From Citrus sinensis (Eukaryota; Streptophyta; Magnoliopsida; Sapindales; Rutaceae), in assembly GCF_022201045.2 (NCBI RefSeq), contig NC_068557.1, positions 5,084,001 through 5,148,000 of the forward strand: a DNA stretch of 64,000 nt, in the 5' to 3' direction. Positions 37,676 to 49,648 of the stretch are shown here, in pieces. The notes beneath the pieces were generated by a model. That model was not told the origin of the DNA. It saw only the letters and a list, made by a program, of their open reading frames with translations, and did no database searches. Within the stretch, counting starts at the first letter, position 1; each line of letters opens with the position of its first letter. A program made the translations under genes and the position numbers.

Positions 37676-38679
37676 TTAATTTGTGGTGATAATTAACTCA
37701 TTTTTTTTTTGTTTTTATTTTTTTGTCACAAGTAGGATTTGATATGTATAAGGAATTGCCATCTCAATCTTATATTATCCTGGTCCACTGGAGTCGTACG
37801 CGTTTAAAAACTTGAGTGGCATACATAATTCGAGAGGACAAAAGAGCTGGAGCTAGCAAGCAAATGATGTTTTCACAAATGGCTTCGTCTCTCTCTCTCT
37901 CTCTCTCTCAAGGACAAGGCAATGCAAAAAAAAAAAAAAAAAAAAAACTTAAGGTGCCCATTCTGGCAACTGGCAGAAAATCTAGTTTGCCCTAACTTCA
38001 CCAGCAAACCAAACACTCAACGCTGCCTGAAGCAGCCAACACTTGGTAGTTCAACTGCATCAGTTTCTCTACCGAAAAGGACTCTGATACCCTGTGACTT
38101 GACGAAATGATTCAGCAAGTCTCATTGTTTTCAAAAGTGGTCATGTAGATTTTTTTCCTTTTTTTTTTTGGGGGGAGAAAAAAAGAAACAATTATGCTCA
38201 TATGAAAAATAATTAGATCGCGATAGTCAAATGATATAATTGTTATTTTACCAAACTATAAAAATAAAAGCTTGTTCTTTCTTCTCTCTTTCTACGAGCT
38301 TCAGTGTTTGCTTCTCTATGTAAGATTGAAAATGATGACTTTAAGAAGAAAATTAGGATTGATCATTAGGGCATATATTTAAGCCATTAAGAATTTAGTT
38401 AATGTAAATTAATCAAATTGTTAACTGAACAAAGTTATGAGTGTTATATTGACGATAAATAAATAATAATAATAATAATAATGATGATGATTCGGTCTTC
38501 AAAAAGGGAAATGACTTTAAAATATACCATTCTTAGTAAGACAGAATGAGAAAATCTTAGTAACATTTACACAAGATCTGCATCTTAGAATAATATATAT
38601 AATGCTACTGTTTTTAGTTCAAATTCTTTGAGATCTTCTTCTTCTTTTTTTTTTTTTTTTTTTTCATAGTAGAATAAAT
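37676..38679 (+). repeat. Old duplication, left copy
   Basis: Aligns collinearly with 48773-49648. Shared blocks include GATAATTAACTCAT, CGTTTAAAAACTTGAGTGGC, TCTGGCAACTGGCAG/TCCGGCAACTGGCAAG, TTGACGAAATG, TATGAAAAATAAT and ACACAAGATCTGCATCT. By eye roughly three quarters identical, with indels including a CT microsatellite (about 37888-37908) and a poly-A run in this copy. Coding potential is not evident. Confidence 0.8.
37888..37908. repeat. (CT)n microsatellite
   Basis: About ten CT units within the left copy of the old duplication; absent from the right copy. Confidence 0.85.
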
Positions 38680-39182
38680 GCTGCAAGAACCAGATGCAGT
38701 TATCTGAATTGAGCAACCTTTTTTATTTTGTTTTCTAGAATATATGAATCCAGCAACTTAATTAGAGGGACATCATCTATGCACATAAAGCAGCTAATGT
38801 TTTACTGGACTGTGTATGAGCTGTTGTTGTTTCAAATAAATCCACAGTGCAATCAATCAGCATATGTTATCCACAACTTTACAATCACCACCACAAGAAA
38901 AAAAAAATGCCATTCATATGACATATTTCAAAAGTTTATGAAAATCAACAAAAAACAAAAAATAAATTTGGAAAAATAATACGCATGGTGAAATGCTCCC
39001 ATACTGAATATGTTTATTAATAAGATAAATTTTCGGTTAGTCTTCTCGTGAAATAATAATTTTTAAAATATTTTTAAATTATTATAAATTTTAACTTACT
39101 TCATTTTTGTCTAGAAGTTAAAGAAATATTGAATGCATGTTAATGAATTTTCTTCTTATCTTCTTAATAAAAAGTGAGAGTA

Positions 39183-39804
39183 AGGTAGCGTTTGTTTTTT
39201 AACTTAATGATTTAAAGTAACTTAACTTAATTAATTAAGTTAATTAGAGGTGTTTGTTTTTATAACTTAATGAGACTTTTTAGATAATTTTGACTTAATA
39301 AAATAAGCCAATTTTTTTTGCTTTTTACTTAATGGAGAAATCTCAATTAAGTCAATTACTTACTAATGTAAAAAATATCCATGTTTTATAATTTATTTTT
39401 CATGTCTATTCCAAAACTCACACATAGACATTTAACCCACATAAAAATATCTCTGTTTTTTCTTTCTTATATTATATACGATAAAATTTGAAATTTATGG
39501 TATTTTATATATTAAAATTCTAAAATAATTATGTATTCACTTGAATATAGTTTTACTTATAAATGTTAAAATATTTTGGTATTTAATATATTATTTATTT
39601 GACATTCAAATTTAATAATGATACAAATGTAAAAGTACATATTTTTTAGTTTTTTCAGTTGAAAAAAACAAACAACTTAATACTTATTTTCCGAGATTCA
39701 GACGAAAAAATAAATATATTATTCAGATTCAGACATTCAGATCTATTCAGAATTCAGACTAATTCAGGTCTATTCAGATTTCAGATAAAAAAACAAACAC
39801 CACC
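39183..39804. mobile_element. Non-autonomous DNA transposon with ATTCAGA subterminal repeats
   Basis: Ends AGGTAGCGTTTGTTTTTT and, on the minus strand, AGGTGGTGTTTGTTTTTTT form imperfect inverted repeats. Near the right end ATTCAGA-like words recur about eight times between 39715 and 39785, and TTAACTTAATT words recur near the left end. Such subterminal clusters are usual in hAT elements. I could not define a clean target duplication. Confidence 0.65.
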
Positions 39805-40492
39805 TAAGTTAAGGTTTATAATCATTTAAGGATATTTAGAATAATATTATTTCATAAAAGAATAATCCGAAAAAAAACCCTCTTTCTAATTTGAGCTAGA
39901 CCGTGCGTTGGGATAGGTTATTGGATCATCCATTTTTTTCAGAAATAATGTAGAAGAGAATAGATTCTTGCAAATCTTAATTAATTACATACACGTGCAT
40001 ATGATTCACTAATGAATGTTCACTGCCACATGATTCCGTTGACCCAAAATCCCCATTCAGTAACGAATTATAATAATAACTAATTATAAGATAAATATTT
40101 ATTAATCAAAGAAAGATGAGATGAGAAAAATCTGCCATGTTCTCTTTACCTTCGACAAATTATATGCAACAATTTTTTGGAGCTGGTTTGATAAAATAAA
40201 AAAATAAAAATTATGGGTTATGTTGGGATAGCACCCAAATGTTTTGGCATGTTTCATTGCACCACTAATTGCTTTAACAACAATCACCGTATACGCAAAA
40301 CTTTTAAATTAGATTTATGATAGTTTTTATTGTAAATTTTTACTATGTCCTGGTTGGAAGATATTATTTGCTTTTAATTTTATTGTATAATATTAGTTTT
40401 ATGATCTTTTTATTGTAAATTTTACAAGTTATCATGGTTATTTTAGTATTTACACAGCCCATTCAATTCAAAAGAGGAACGTTATAGTCTTT

Positions 40493-40909
40493 GAAAAATT
40501 ATCATTCGTATACCCTATATTTGCTTTGTTATCAAAAATACTACAACATTTTGAATGCGTATCAATCGTCCATCCTTAGTTGACAAAATGTATCAGCCGA
40601 CCACCAAACCGTTAGTTGCCGTTTGAAAGTTAATGGAATTACAGTGAATTGACGATTTTACCCTTAAAAATTATCACTTGTATACCCTTAAATTCTCTTT
40701 TTATCACTTATGTACCCATAAATTATCACTTGTATCAATTGAAAAGACCAAATTACCCTTCTAACGTCATCATACTTAAACGACAACTAATGGTTTGGTG
40801 GTCAACTGATACATTTTATCAACTTAGGGTGGACGATTGATACACCCTTAAAGTATTGTAGTATATTTGATAATTGAGTAAACTAAGGGTATACAAATGA
40901 TAATTTCCC
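40493..40909. mobile_element. Long-inverted-repeat MITE (417 bp)
   Basis: About 130-bp terminal inverted repeats; both arms read GAAATTATCATT-, GTATACCCT, TATCAATCGTCCA and GACCACCAAACC on opposite strands. Flanks TAGTCTTT (40485-40492) and TAGTTTTT (40910-40917) match at 7 of 8 bases, a plausible 8-bp target duplication. No coding capacity. Confidence 0.82.
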
Positions 40910-43771
40910 TAGTTTTTTTAGTGGTTAATAGACATTAGACAAATCGCAAAGGATATTAGAATAGGTACGCTAAGATAGTTGTCGAAATAAGTGGGTGGGT
41001 GCACGGTCAAATATGTAGAAATATTTGGGTGTTGGTAGAACATAAAAACCCTAAAAATATTTTTATATTTATGAAGAATAATGTCAAGCGATAAAAAATA
41101 AATAGTGCCAAAATTAGAGATGGTGAAATTTTCTATAGTTTGGAACCACATGGGATCCCATCCTAAATGGTATGAATTTTAAATAATTTTTGGGAATAGA
41201 AAAAAATAATTTATAAATTCTTAATGGGGTTAATGGGATAGAGTTTTGTTTTATACTCCCCACCCCATCCCCTACCTAATCTCCATTATATATTTTAATG
41301 TTTGTTCAATAATTTTTATTTTATTAATTACAATGTTAGATCATAATTTTTTTAATTTTACCTAATATAAATATGTTATAACTAAAAGAAAATCATACAT
41401 TTCAACTCTTATTCAACCCTAAAATATTATTATGTTTTCTTTTCTCTTTCTCTCTTCAAACATTTTTTTAGTTTTGTTATTATTTCAAGATATTGTTTCA
41501 ACTTTTTTGAATTTTTAAATAATTTAAATATTTTATAATATAGTAATAATTTTATTTAAGTCTTTAATTTTTAATTTATTAAAATTATTTATCTATATTT
41601 ATTATAAAAGAAATAAATAAAAAATGGAGTGGAGATACGAAAATCATTTCTTATATTAGGATTTATATTAAAATTTTCTATCCCTACCCTACTAAATTTA
41701 TTGAGAAATGTGATAAGAAATAAAAGTAAAATTTTTAATAGAGTTGAGAATGAGATAAGTCTCACCACCACCTCTACCCCACCTCATTATCATCGGGAGC
41801 CAAAATCTAAAGGGCAATTGTACAATCAGCATCCGTCACGTCGTTTTTAAAAATTTCGAGTGGGTGGTGACCACTTCCCACTACAGGTGAAGTTAATGCC
41901 CTCTTCCCAATATTATTGGTCTTTTTTGTTTTCGTGCCTTTTTTTTCTTTTTTGGCAAATAATTTGGAATTTTCTACTTTTAAGTTGGATCCCATTGTCC
42001 TGAGTCTTGATTGATCAATTCTTTTTCATTTTAATGCTATAAATAATAAAGTTAATTATATTATGTATTTCTGCTTGCTTCAGCTCAAATAGAACTTGAA
42101 GAGACGTCAATGATCAATTGATGTATATTATTTTTGGCTTATTTGTTTTATTAAAGAAAATAATGTTTTTTTTATAGAATTTATAACATTTTTTTAGTCT
42201 TCTCATATTTAGAAGTTTGTATTTATTGAATCGTTCTTTCTTTTTTGGTATATTAAACCATCTGGTATTCGAAAACTACATTGAATCTCGACTAATTCAA
42301 ATTCGAGTTGGGTAATACCACTAGAACAGTAAAATTCTCCCAACAAATATTTAATACAACTGCACTCCCAAGCCTCATTGAATCGTTTTTTCTTTTATAG
42401 CATTGTAAAGAATCCTTTCGTCTTTGTAAAAATATTAATAATATTGTAAAAAAATTAGTCTGCTATCGAATTTTTTAGTGTAATAAGGACATTGATTGTT
42501 TTAAATTTTAAAACAAATGTCTTCAGTTACTTACTGCGATTTCAATCTCTTTTGTAATATTTTGTATCATATTCAATTACTACCTAAAATTTGGAGAGAA
42601 AAAGAGCAAGAAAAAAAGGGAAGATCTCGAAAAGAATCTTAATCAATGATGATGCAAAAGATGTGGCCACCATCATTGCCATTAGTGATAAAAAAATAAA
42701 AAATAAAGAATTGAATTTTGATCACATCACGAAATAAATAAATAGTTATAAGTTATTTGGTGATGCCATGAAGATCAACGCAGCCCTCAGAATCTGGGTA
42801 TTATTTACATATTCTGTGTTTTCAGATCGTAGGCCAGCCAGCTCAATATGTATTAATGAATGCTCCTAGATTTCTAGTTAAATAAATTAAATATACAGTT
42901 ACAGGTATTTATTAAAAAGTAAATTCGAATAAAATAAGGAATCCTATGCATAAGGGGATCTATTAATTGCCTCAAATTAAGCATTAAAGATTCGGATTTA
43001 CAATTTTCTATAATTATTCCATATTCTAGCGGTGAGATGTGAACATTAAAATTCCTCATTTTACTGGCGAAAAAACATCTGGCGGATTGATCAGGTGCCC
43101 AAGAATTCAACTTTCCCATTAATTGAAAAAAAATAAAATTCAATCGAAAATGATTCAGCGTTGGTTTCTTTACGTACGTAATCCATACCTATGCATTCAG
43201 CCGACTAAAAAAAAATAAAGAATAATTTTTTTTTTTTTAAAAGACGATTCTTGAAATGTAAAGAATATTTTCAAAAACTCCTTTGAATTCTCTAGGTTTC
43301 TTTTTAATAGTATTTAAAAAAAATAAGTTGGAAAAGTGTAAAGAAATTAATAATTAAATAATAAAGTAGACAATCCAACATAGAAAATTCTTAAAATTAT
43401 ATAAGAGAAGTAATTTTAAATTGTCTCGTGTCACAAACTCAAGAAGATCATTTTCACACTAGTTAGCTTCTGCCTTGTAGCGTAGTGGCATGACAATGGG
43501 CCGGGCCTGACAAGCCCAGGCCTAGTTTGGTTGGTTTGGTGAAGCCAGGATGGGCTTTGTCCGAGGTCGAATGATTTTAATTTTTCTATAAATTTGGGTG
43601 TGGGTTAAAGTTAATTAACCCTTCAATCTATTATTAGCTCGCTTAAGGTTATCAAATAATTGTTATTTTATCAATTTAATATTAATTAAATTAATTATTT
43701 AAATAAATTAATAAAATAACTTATTTTATTTAATTAATTTGAAAAATAGAAAAATAAATTTAATTTTAATG

Positions 43772-44047
43772 CTCTCATCTCTCAACCAAACTGTAAGATT
43801 TTTTTTTTAAAAAAAAATAAATAAGGGTTGCTCTATAGACATTTAGATCAAAATACATTCAACTCATTATAATATACAACTAAATCCAGACATTCAATTG
43901 AGTATAAAATATTGTAATGAGACCTAACTCTCATCTGTCAAGCAAACTGTAAGAAATTTTAAGAAATTTTAAAAAAAAAATAAACAAAATAAATATACAT
44001 TCTAACTCTTCACAACATGCAACTAAATTACGACATTCAGTTGAGTT
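43772..44047 (+). repeat. Degenerate ~155-bp tandem units, two copies
   Basis: The order CTCTCATCT-TCAA-CAAACTGTAAGA, an A-rich run, then CAACTAAAT-GACATTCA-TTGAG occurs at about 43772-43907 and again at about 43928-44047. The second unit overlaps the start of the 238-bp direct repeat. Confidence 0.6.
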
Positions 44048-44227
44048 AATTAGTGCCTCCTCACCTTTTTCAAAATGGTGTCTCTTTACATGTACAAGAG
44101 TTTTAATTAATTAATTAATTAATTTTTTTTTGCTATATTTCAATTTTGAATGTCATGACAAATCCGACATGTATTAAATTCAACTTCAAGTCTGAACATA
44201 CGTATTAATTGGATGCTATTTATGTTG
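43990..44227 (+). repeat. Direct repeat, left copy, bracketing a retroelement fossil
   Basis: 238 bp almost identical to 48420-48655; by eye only a few substitutions and one small length change in a TTAA run. It starts around ATAAATATACATTCTAACTC and ends around GGATGCTATTTATGTTG. It does not start TG or end CA. Confidence 0.9.
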
Positions 44228-47200
44228 ATGCCGAAAAACGACCTCAACAGCTGAATTTGTTTCTTTAGGGGAATTACAGCACGAATCCAAGCTCAAACGC
44301 CAATATGACCGCAATTTTCCGTACCTGTCAACCAGAAAACACGGTTAGGATACGCCGGTGGGTTTCCGGCGCAGACCCTCCGATGCTTAAGTCAGAAATT
44401 GTGTATAAAGAGATAAAAATGAGAGGGAAGAATTGTGAATGGGTTCAAAAGAAAGGAATTTTCCGATCAAAGAACTCAAAATCTGGTAAGCTCTGTTAAG
44501 GCTCTTAGATAGGTCACTTCTAGAGTTTTTTGGTTGATTTTTGCTAACCCCCACCTCAGTTGCCATTTTCAGCTTAAATAGGCCCCTGGTCATGGGTGGT
44601 TACCACCTTTAACTTCTGTCCACTTTCTTCAGCAGTTGCACGTGGTCATCGGTTGGAGATAGTTTAAATAGATCGTGGCACACAACTTTCCTAGAAATTA
44701 GGCCACGTTATCTTAACCAATAGCTTTCTATGTCAAGCTAATTCTCTGGTCGGGCAAATAAATTTCGAGGTCGGACCGGTGAATTTCCTGGTCGCTCATA
44801 TAGGTCTAAGGTTGTATTCTTAAATCAGGTTATTCACATAAATCTCAGGCCGTACTTGTGAACCAGGTCGCCAACATAGGCTCCAGGTTGTACTTACGTG
44901 GTCAGCTCGACAACAACAATGAGTTCTAAGTAAATTAGGGTCGACTATACTTCTGAAGTTTTTTTAGAAAAATCTAACCTGAACACCAGTCCCCTAGTTT
45001 TCGATATCGGAAAGTCATTACCGGTATTGGAAACTAATCAGTGAAAATAGAAAAAATTGTGTAAACCAAAGTATAGTCGACACTTGTGCTTTGTGAGCTT
45101 TACGTTTGCGGTCTACAATTGTGCTTTGTGAGCTCTACCTTTGAAGTCGACACTTGTTGCTTTGAAAGTTCTACGTTTGATGTTGTTTATTAAGGTCGAC
45201 ATTTTAGTTTCGTAAAGCCTACGGTTGAGGTCGACATTTTAGTTTTGAAAAGCCCACGGTTAAGGTCGACCCTTGTTGCTTTGTGAGCTCTACGTTTGAG
45301 GTTGTTTATTAAGGTCGACATTTTAGTTTCGTAAAGCCTACGGTTGAGGTCGACATTTTAGTTTTGAAAAGCCCACGGTTAAGGTCGACCCTTGTTGCTT
45401 TGTGAGCTCTACGTTTGAGGTTGTTTATTAAGGTCGACATTTTAGTTTCGTAAAACCCTACGGTTGAGGTTGACATTTTAGTTTTGAAAAGCCCACGGTT
45501 GAGGTCGACACTTGCTTTGTGAGCTCTACCTTTGAAGTCGACACTTGTTGCTTTGAAAGTTCTACGTTTGAGGTTGTTTATTAAGGCCGACAGTTTAGTT
45601 TTGTGAGGTCTACGATTGAGGTTGACACTTCAGATTTGTACGGCCTATGGTTGAGGTCGACATTTTAGCTTGGTAAGATCTATGCGCGAGGTTGACACTT
45701 CGTAAGAATCTATAGCGAGGTCAGCTTCGAGCTTCCTAAGGTCAACTTTCCAGCTTAGTTACAATCGGCAGTAGCCTAAACATCTTCAGACTTGTCGCGG
45801 TCGGCATTAGCTTTATTAAAAATAAGCGTGCAAGCTATGTAATAATTATCTGAAGTACAAACACAAAATGAAAGCGCAACAAGAGTTATACGTTCGTAAA
45901 ACTACCAAAAGGCAAGCCTTATAGCAACTTTTCAAATCTACTTAGAAAGCACTCTCCTCGTCTTCAGCAACTCTGCTTGTTAAAGATGCCTCACCCTCAA
46001 CTCTAATCTCATCACCCTGAAGAACTCGATTAGCTTCTTGATCCGTACCCAATGACTTCCTCTTAGCCTTTTCTTTGCTCACATAAGCGGTCAACATCCA
46101 TTGAAAGTCCATGTCTGGGTGTTTCTCTTAGAACAATTCGATGCATGTCTGAATGACATCCGCCTTCAATTGCCTTTTCTCTAGTCGAATGCGTTGATCA
46201 ACATCAGACTTAACTTTTTCCAACTCATAGCTAAGATCGGCAATCTTGGAGTCTTTGCTCACATTAGATTTCTTTTCGGCTACCAAGTCTTCTGCCAAGC
46301 AAGTATTTTCATCGTTGCGAGTATTGAGGTCACGCTTGAGCCGATCTCGTTCGCTTGCTGTTTTTTCGTTCGTGAGGTTGGCTTTCATCAAAGCGCGCTC
46401 GAGTTCTTCTATTTTCGCATGGCCTTTCAATGACTTGGCAAACGTCTCGATATGCGCGGCCATGATCAAGGATTGCTGGAAAAGAAAGCATGACAATTAG
46501 GATGGAAAGTATAAACATCACAGAAATAAAGGTTGTGAATTAATACCCACCTCAACTTGGTTTCGAGCAAGCGCTTCAAGAGCATGAGTAGCTGACAAAT
46601 GGGAAAAATTCTCGAGGGTATCCTGGCTCACAAAACGAGCAGCTAAGTTCACCATGGGTAGTAAGTCCTCCGCTCTTCCTCGCTTTGACTCTATGATGTC
46701 ACTGCTTTCAAGCAAGCTTCCTTTCGGACATATCGGGGAAGGGGTAGGTGGCAAAATGCGCAGGGGACGAGAATCACTAGCTCGGTCACTTTTGCTCTGA
46801 GGTAGCATGTTGCGAGCTGAAACCACGGGCTGTTTCTCTTTTTTCTCATCAACTTTGTTTTTTTGTGATGCCCGCCGTGGTTTCTTATTACGTGGTTCGC
46901 CTTCTTCGTCCGACATCTCCTCGATCAAGGCTTTTGCAATTTCTGCAGGGGTACGCTTAGCGGTAGACATGTTTCCTGCAACAATAGCAACCACACTAAA
47001 ATTAGTGAATCTTTGGCGTATGACAACATGGGTAACCACTTAGTAAAATTTTACCTTTTGTTCTCTTTGTTTTCTTTTTCTTGCTGTAATGTGGTAGACT
47101 AGAAATGAGGTAAGTGCTCAACAATCTCTCGGATGTCAACAACAACTTCCAATCCTCCGCATTTAGCAATCCTTTCTCAACTCTAACACTCAGCTTGTCA

Positions 47201-48419
47201 CCTATATCAACTTTCTTCTTCCAAGTCACTGCAGTAAAAACATGCGTTAGATTGTATCCTTATTTCGACCTCAACCTGAACAAAACTTGTATTACCTGGT
47301 CTACTAAAATGAGTGGGAACTTTAAACCAACCCTTGGTCAGCTCTACATCCCTACCCCAATTTCCACCTACCACGAAATACTTGTTTTTCCAACCTCTAC
47401 ATGAACCTGGAAAGTCAAGTACTATTCTTCTACTCTTTGTTTTTGACATAAAATAGTACCATCCTTTGTGGTTGATCCCATACTCATTACAAAAATATAA
47501 GTGAGTAAACTCCTTGAAACAAGGCTCGGTTTTATTCTGCTCAGCCCATACAACATACATACCACCTAAAACCCTCCAGCCATTCGGGTCAAGTTGACCT
47601 GGACTCAAACCCACTCTCACCAACATTCGAGCAAAGTAAGGTTGAATGGGCAACCTGAAACCAAGATCAAACATTTCCAGATAAATCGTAGTCTCTCCAT
47701 TACTCAATTTGCTTGCCACCTCATCTTCGCCCAATAACCTAAGTGTAATATCGTCTGGGATCAAATATTCTTTCCTCAACTCTTCAATCTCTGTCTCTGT
47801 TGTATCAAAGTTTAGCCTGTTCACGCCGTATTCTTCATGCTCATCTCCCTCATCTTCAAATTGTGCACAACTCGATTCCTTATTCACCTCATTTCCGCAG
47901 CTTGTATTCTTAGACTCATTTTCGGCCGTATTACAATTTAATTCTACATTATCTTCCCTGACTTTTCCATTATCATCTATACCCGATGCAATATCACTGA
48001 GCCCATCCAACAACTCCTTATTCGCATTTTGCGAGTAGCTACAAAGTGACCCATCTTTGCTCCTTAATTCCATTCCTGCCTAATATTACATTTAACAAAA
48101 CTTCATTCCCAGTCAATACTAACACCCATTAAATCAACAGTTTTTCATTACCAGCACCACATCCAACACAAAACAACACATAGCCAATCCTAAATGCCCA
48201 GCAAAACTCACATTTAATATACACATGAATACAACAAGCAGATGTGTCTGGGATGAGATAACTCACCGGATCTCCTTCAACCCGAATGAATTCGAGTTTT
48301 GCTGAAGGTCAACAGCAGTAACATCATTCAGCATTCTATTAGTTCTGCATCAGTAGTAAACGGCAACATGAGCTCGATTTTGACAACACAACCCCCAAAA
48401 AAATAAATAAATAAATAAA
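44228..48419 (-). mobile_element. Gypsy-related retroelement fossil (Transposase_28/PF04195 type)
   Basis: A broken remnant of an LTR-type element carrying the plant domain called putative gypsy type transposon. Parts on the minus strand: a block at about 48073-47240 with the domain (EYLIPDDITLRL, RLPIQPYFARML, LSPGQLDPNGWRVL); a Lys-rich block at about 47228-47052; a basic/coiled block at about 46985-46540; and a coiled-coil block at about 46487-46128. The coding parts are separated by intron-like gaps, as seen in relatives. A satellite array occupies about 45076-45705 and a CTTAAGTCAG motif lies near 44386. No reverse transcriptase or integrase is present, so it looks like a non-autonomous derivative. 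At least one break is apparent. Paired LTRs were not found. Confidence 0.7.
45076..45705. repeat. Satellite array with 119-bp higher-order period
   Basis: A ~40-bp basic word (GGTCGACATTTTAGTTT plus a GCCTACGGTTGA or AGCTCTACGTTTGA half) repeats about 15 times. Groups of three form a 119-bp unit: TAAGGTCGACATTTTAG starts at 45191, 45310 and 45429, and a variant follows after 163 bp at 45592. Inner units are nearly identical, outer ones diverged, as expected from unequal exchange. Confidence 0.9.
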
Positions 48420-48655
48420 TAAATATACATTCTAACTCTTCACAACATGCAACTAAATTACGACATTCAGTTGAGTTAATTAGTGCCTCCTCACCTTTTT
48501 CAAAATGGTGTCTCTTTACATGTACGAGAGTTTTAATTAATTAATTAATTTTTTTTTTGGGTATATTTCAATTTTGAATGTCATGACAAATCCGACATGT
48601 ATTAAATTCAACTTCAAGTCTGAACATACGTATTAATTGGATGCTATTTATATTG
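48420..48655 (+). repeat. Direct repeat, right copy, bracketing a retroelement fossil
   Basis: Partner of 43990-44227. It is preceded by an AAAT microsatellite (about 48401-48422) and followed by unrelated sequence starting at about TAATCTCGATATAA. Confidence 0.9.
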
Positions 48656-48772
48656 TAATCTCGATATAATATTTAAAAAATTTCAAGAGTGTACTAACAT
48701 TAATTTAACAAGTGAAGAGAAAACTAATAAACCGGGGTATTTACTCATCTACTTATTCTCAGAAAGAGTAAG

Positions 48773-49648
48773 TTAATTTGTGTTGATAATTAACTCATCT
48801 TCAGTTTTCATTTTTCGTCACAAGTAGGATGTGATATGTATAATCGCCATTTCAATCTATATATATCTTGATCCACCAGAGTGGTACACGTTTAAAAACT
48901 TGAGTGGCATACGCAATTCGGGAACGAAAGAGAGAGACTTGCATGAAAATGATGTTATTACGAACGGTTTCATTTCTTTGGAAGGACAACGCAACCCCAA
49001 TAATTTCAAGGTAGTCTTTCCGGCAACTGGCAAGAAGCTCGTTTGCCTTAAACTTTACCAACCAAACACTTAATGCTGAAGCTAACACTTGGTTTATTCA
49101 ACTGCATCATCAATTTCTCTACGGAAAACAATGGCGATATTTCGGAATTTGACGAAATGGTTAAGGAATATATATGTGTGTGTGTGTGTGTGTGTACACA
49201 CACACAATTATGTCCATATGAAAAATAATCAGATTACCCTAATCAAATGATATAATTATCTATGAAATGATCTATTTAACCATTTTTTAAATTTTAAGAG
49301 CTTTAGTGTCTGCTCTTTATGTTGGATTGAAAATAATGACCTCAACAAAGAAACGAGTGTCCATTAAGGGCATGCATTTAAGCCATCAAGAAGTTAACAA
49401 ATGTGAATTAATAATTAATCTATTAACTGAACAAAATTATTGAATATTAGTTGATTCAACTAATAAAAAAGGAAAACAAATTATTGCGGTTTTCGAAAGG
49501 AGAAATGACTTTAAACTAAACCATTGTTAGTGGTACAAAATGTCAAATTCTTTAGTAACAATTACTGAATTACACAAGATCTGCATCTAGAATATTTTAG
49601 TGCTGCCGGTTTTTGTTCAAATTTTTTTTCTTTTTAGTAGAATAAATA
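48773..49648 (+). repeat. Old duplication, right copy
   Basis: Partner of 37676-38679 in the same orientation. Contains a (TG)n(AC)n tract where the left copy has other sequence. An open frame at 48831-49073 is not shared with the left copy in sense, so I do not call a gene. Confidence 0.8.
49175..49206. repeat. (TG)n(AC)n self-complementary microsatellite
   Basis: About eleven TG units run into TACACACACACA, forming an alternating purine-pyrimidine inverted repeat that could extrude a hairpin. Confidence 0.88.

Noticed and set aside
41160-41800. Possible hAT-like element with CCCCACCCC words
   Set aside because: Ends and target duplication could not be placed; similarity to known termini is too weak.
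42260-42380. Repeat-like stretch with a GAATTCGAGTTGGG-type word
   Set aside because: It resembles a dispersed plant repeat but neither boundaries nor class could be supported.
44305-44499. Plus-strand frame at the left of the retroelement fossil
   Set aside because: Non-coding end region of the element; no recognisable protein signature.
43990-48655. Reading the 238-bp direct repeats as LTRs
   Set aside because: No TG...CA ends, no primer-binding site next to them, and the left copy merges with older tandem units of the host site.
48831-49073. 80-codon frame in the right copy of the old duplication
   Set aside because: Not preserved in the left copy and unlike known proteins.
37676-49648. 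Reading the old duplication as LTRs of one large element
   Set aside because: No terminal TG...CA, no coding region of matching age between them, and later insertions explain the interior.
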